24,015 nt of DNA from JBKEAJ01 sp047972135 (GTDB taxonomy: Bacteria; Bacteroidota; Bacteroidia; Bacteroidales; Prolixibacteraceae): assembly GCA_047972135.1 (NCBI GenBank), contig JBKEAJ010000048.1, forward strand, positions 1-24,015, in the 5' to 3' direction. Shown piece after piece: positions 21,868-24,015 of this stretch. Position 1 is the first letter of the stretch, and each line of letters begins with the position of its first letter. The position numbers were made by a program, and so were the translations under genes. The notes under the pieces are model-generated. The model did not search any database, was not told the origin of the DNA, and saw nothing but the letters and a program-made list of their open reading frames with translations.

Positions 21868-22986
21868 ATGAAATATATAGCAACAGTAAATTCTAAAGGA
21901 AAAGCCATAGTAAGAATAGATGGAACTCGTGATGAATTATCTTGTGGAAAAATATTGAAAGGTTGGTGGATCAATAACGAGAATAATTCTATAAAAAAAG
22001 CCTTATTAACAGATACTGTAAGATTTCATGTACAAACAAAAGATATTCCTAACAATGAGACTGTTAAGATTGAAATATTAGACGAAGATTCCATCCCTCT
22101 AATTTCGGATGATAGAATTACATCATCTAAACTCAATATTATCAATAATCAGGGCTTCGTAGATATTGATTTAAACTCACCAACTCTGAGAGATACTATC
22201 ATATCTGATATTGGAAATGAAATTGAGTTATATGCAAAGTGTCAGTATAATAAAAGCTTGACAGAACTCGCAAACTCTCCAGAGGGTCAACTAAAAGTCT
22301 ATGATGTCGGATATATACCTTTTGAAGACTGTAGAATAAATGTATGTATCGACGGCAGAATAGAATTCTTACCTGAGCATTTTGGAGTATTAGCACGAGG
22401 AGAATGGAACAAGTTAAATTTCCCATACAAGTATGAGGCTAAAGTGTATTACGATCAATTTAACAATCCAAGTCTCGGCGGCATTCCTAGGACAATTGAT
22501 AAGATCGTAATTAATAAGCCTTCTTCTCCAAGAAGCAATCTCAATATAAACGACAAAAATGTGCCCACGTACAATCAATCTAATATAAAAGTAGCAAAAC
22601 CAATAGCTAAATCTACAGGGCTGCCTGATCGTCGATACTCAAATCGAACAGTAAACGCTGCTCCAGTAGGTCGTCCGGTAGCTGCAGGCGCTGTTCTTGC
22701 TTTAAGTTTAGCTCTAATGTCCTATGATGTTGCAGTTCCCTTTGCTGTTAATAAAGAGCAAAGTAAAATAAAAGAGCATTACGGTATTTTGAAATTAGCG
22801 AGTCAAGACCTCAACATTGCCTACAGCAACAATATGATTCCAGATAATTTACTAAACACTAGTAGTATAAGTGCTATATTAAATGTAATATTGTGTGGAA
22901 AAAGAGAAGTTTCAGATGAGGAGTTTTCTGCGGGTAAAAAGATATATACAGAAATTTCGAAATTTTCAAAAATACAAAACAAATGA
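21868..22986 (+). CDS. Candidate secreted effector, 372 aa, unknown toxin domain
   Basis: I do not recognise a catalytic domain. I choose the ATG at 21868 (MKYIATVNSKGKA); the same frame extends back to a TTG at 21838, but the added residues have no support. The first 110 residues look beta-rich and immunoglobulin-like, with ILKGWWINNENN and DTVRFHVQTKDIPNNETVKI. This matches in pattern the tail of the preceding DUF4280 protein. A cysteine-containing beta region follows (about 110-215), then a polar linker (216-265), a hydrophobic helix (about 267-290) and a helical C-terminal region (300-372). An N-terminal delivery module joined to a different C-terminal end is how type VI cargo proteins are built. 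The following lipoprotein overlaps it by four bases, as an immunity gene would. Toxin activity is inferred from context only. Confidence 0.75.
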   Translation: MKYIATVNSKGKAIVRIDGTRDELSCGKILKGWWINNENNSIKKALLTDTVRFHVQTKDIPNNETVKIEILDEDSIPLISDDRITSSKLNIINNQGFVDIDLNSPTLRDTIISDIGNEIELYAKCQYNKSLTELANSPEGQLKVYDVGYIPFEDCRINVCIDGRIEFLPEHFGVLARGEWNKLNFPYKYEAKVYYDQFNNPSLGGIPRTIDKIVINKPSSPRSNLNINDKNVPTYNQSNIKVAKPIAKSTGLPDRRYSNRTVNAAPVGRPVAAGAVLALSLALMSYDVAVPFAVNKEQSKIKEHYGILKLASQDLNIAYSNNMIPDNLLNTSSISAILNVILCGKREVSDEEFSAGKKIYTEISKFSKIQNK

Positions 22987-23696
22987 AAATCAACATACTA
23001 CTGTATTCAATATTATTGAGTATTATATTTTTTATTGCTTGTGGAGATAATTACTATTTTGACAAAGCAGTAGAAAATGAAAAGCTCGGACAATACGAGG
23101 AAGCTATAAAATACTTGGATATTGTTATTCTTAAAAATCCAAAGCATTATATGGCATACATAAACCGTGGGTCTGATAAATCTGAGTTAGAGGATTTTCG
23201 TGGAGCTATAGATGACTATACAAAAGCAATTGAGCTCGACTCTACTAAACTCGTTGCATACGTAAACAGAGCTAATAATCAAAAACGACTTAAAAACTAC
23301 AGCAGAGCTATTGACGACTACAATAAGACACTGAGATTATTGGGATACAGTTCTGACAATTTACTTATACAGCCCGAATACAAACCTAATTTTCAACACC
23401 TTGCAAACAGAAATAAATATGAAGAAATTGAGTATAATGTTTTTGATATTTTGTTTGAAAGAGGTATCACATTTTATCTCTCCGACAGTCTCAATCAATC
23501 AATGTCCGATTTGAGTTTTTGTATAGATAATGATAAATTTTTATCAGATAGTTATTATTGGAGGGCTTTCGTATTATTTGGAAAGAACGACATTACCTCG
23601 GCATGTGAAGATTTATATAAAGCTGCATCACTTGGAAATCAGGAAGCAAAGGTAGATTATATCAGATACTGCAAATCAGACAACAACTCAGAATAA
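22983..23696 (+). CDS. TPR-repeat lipoprotein, possible immunity protein
   Basis: The 237-residue product has a lipoprotein signal (LLSIIFFIAC, lipid cysteine C20), so it should be anchored on the periplasmic side or in the outer membrane. Residues about 22-125 form three TPR helix pairs (FDKAVENEKLGQYEEAIKYL, AYINRGSDKSELEDFRGAI, AYVNRANNQKRLKNYSRAI). A further degenerate repeat with a SACEDLYKAASLGNQEA helix ends the protein (about 165-232). Its ATG overlaps the effector stop by four bases (ATGA), so the two are co-translated. A cell-envelope protein coupled to a secreted-cargo gene fits immunity against a periplasm-acting toxin, but TPR lipoproteins have many roles. Confidence 0.8.
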   Translation: MKINILLYSILLSIIFFIACGDNYYFDKAVENEKLGQYEEAIKYLDIVILKNPKHYMAYINRGSDKSELEDFRGAIDDYTKAIELDSTKLVAYVNRANNQKRLKNYSRAIDDYNKTLRLLGYSSDNLLIQPEYKPNFQHLANRNKYEEIEYNVFDILFERGITFYLSDSLNQSMSDLSFCIDNDKFLSDSYYWRAFVLFGKNDITSACEDLYKAASLGNQEAKVDYIRYCKSDNNSE

Positions 23697-23708
23697 ACAC
23701 AAAACATC

Positions 23709-24015
23709 ATGAATAACAAACCAATAAAAATTAGAGCCACCTACTCTGCCGCAGGTAAGAATGAAAGTATACAAACAACAATCGACGATATCCAGGGGTT
23801 TAAGCTTATAAAAATCGAAGGTCCATTCGACGGATACGGCAATGCTGTAGAAGCAGCCGAAAATGGCAGAGCCTATTACTATTGTGCTACATTGGACGAA
23901 GACCCTCATTCCGTAGACATTAAGAAAGTGAAATGGGCAGCATCCTACGACAATGGAGGCAAGATTTCCCTATTCAGAGGTGGCAGAATTGACACCAAAA
24001 ACCGAGTATGGGTTC
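23709..24015 (+). CDS. Partial gene, start of another cargo-type protein (runs off the right edge)
   Basis: The frame is open from the ATG at 23709 to the end of the window, 102 codons, 12 bases after the TPR gene stop. It begins MNNKPIKIRATYSAAGK. It contains an IDDIQGFKLIKIEGPFDGYG segment and then KKVKWAASYDNGGKISLFRGG. The VKWA-type strand followed by a turn resembles the W-containing strand of the DUF4280 tail and the 372-aa protein, so this may be a further effector with the same kind of N-terminal delivery domain. No signal peptide is present. Function and length are unknown because the gene is cut off. Confidence 0.7.
   Translation, partial: MNNKPIKIRATYSAAGKNESIQTTIDDIQGFKLIKIEGPFDGYGNAVEAAENGRAYYYCATLDEDPHSVDIKKVKWAASYDNGGKISLFRGGRIDTKNRVWV

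Overview
The window is bacterial and comes from a member of the Bacteroidota, most likely the order Bacteroidales. I infer this from the V/A-type ATPase operon layout (E, DUF2764, A, B, D, I, K), TTTG-N19/20-TAnnTTTG promoters, a large type II-C Cas9, and VgrG/DUF4280-type secretion cargo. The genus cannot be fixed from the sequence alone.

Layout, left to right. (1) Positions 1-5790 hold a complete type II-C CRISPR-Cas locus on the minus strand: cas9, cas1, cas2, a leader with a textbook Bacteroidetes promoter, and one repeat of an array that runs off the left edge. A tracrRNA gene reads the opposite way, upstream of cas9. Its anti-repeat matches the array repeat at 17 of 19 bases, so the locus looks intact and able to function. 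(2) Positions 6009-13494 (minus strand) hold a seven-gene V/A-type ATPase operon. The proteolipid keeps the residues that bind sodium in the Enterococcus hirae enzyme, which suggests a Na+-coupled pump or synthase. The operon ends in a hairpin terminator and starts from a recognisable promoter. (3) Positions 13495-14461 are almost 1 kb without a gene, filled with decayed repeats: short GC-rich hairpins, a 14-base inverted repeat, a pair of direct repeats and half of a dispersed palindrome. (4) Positions 14462-19670 (plus strand) are housekeeping: a lipoprotein 5'-nucleotidase, dxs, an orphan membrane histidine kinase and ruvC, tightly packed from dxs onward. (5) From 19671 to the right edge (plus strand) lies an accessory region that looks like type VI secretion cargo. 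It begins with a full copy of the dispersed palindrome. A collapsed vgrG remnant follows, then an unknown 301-aa protein, a PAAR-like DUF4280 protein, a 372-aa candidate effector, a TPR lipoprotein in the position of an immunity gene, and the start of another gene of the same style.

The CRISPR genes form one transcription unit whose guides need the divergent tracrRNA. The ATPase genes build one membrane machine. The right-hand genes read as exchangeable cargo modules for a contractile secretion apparatus that is not itself encoded here. The least explained part, and the best place to look for something new, is the 301-aa protein and the effector/immunity-like pair at 20384-23696.
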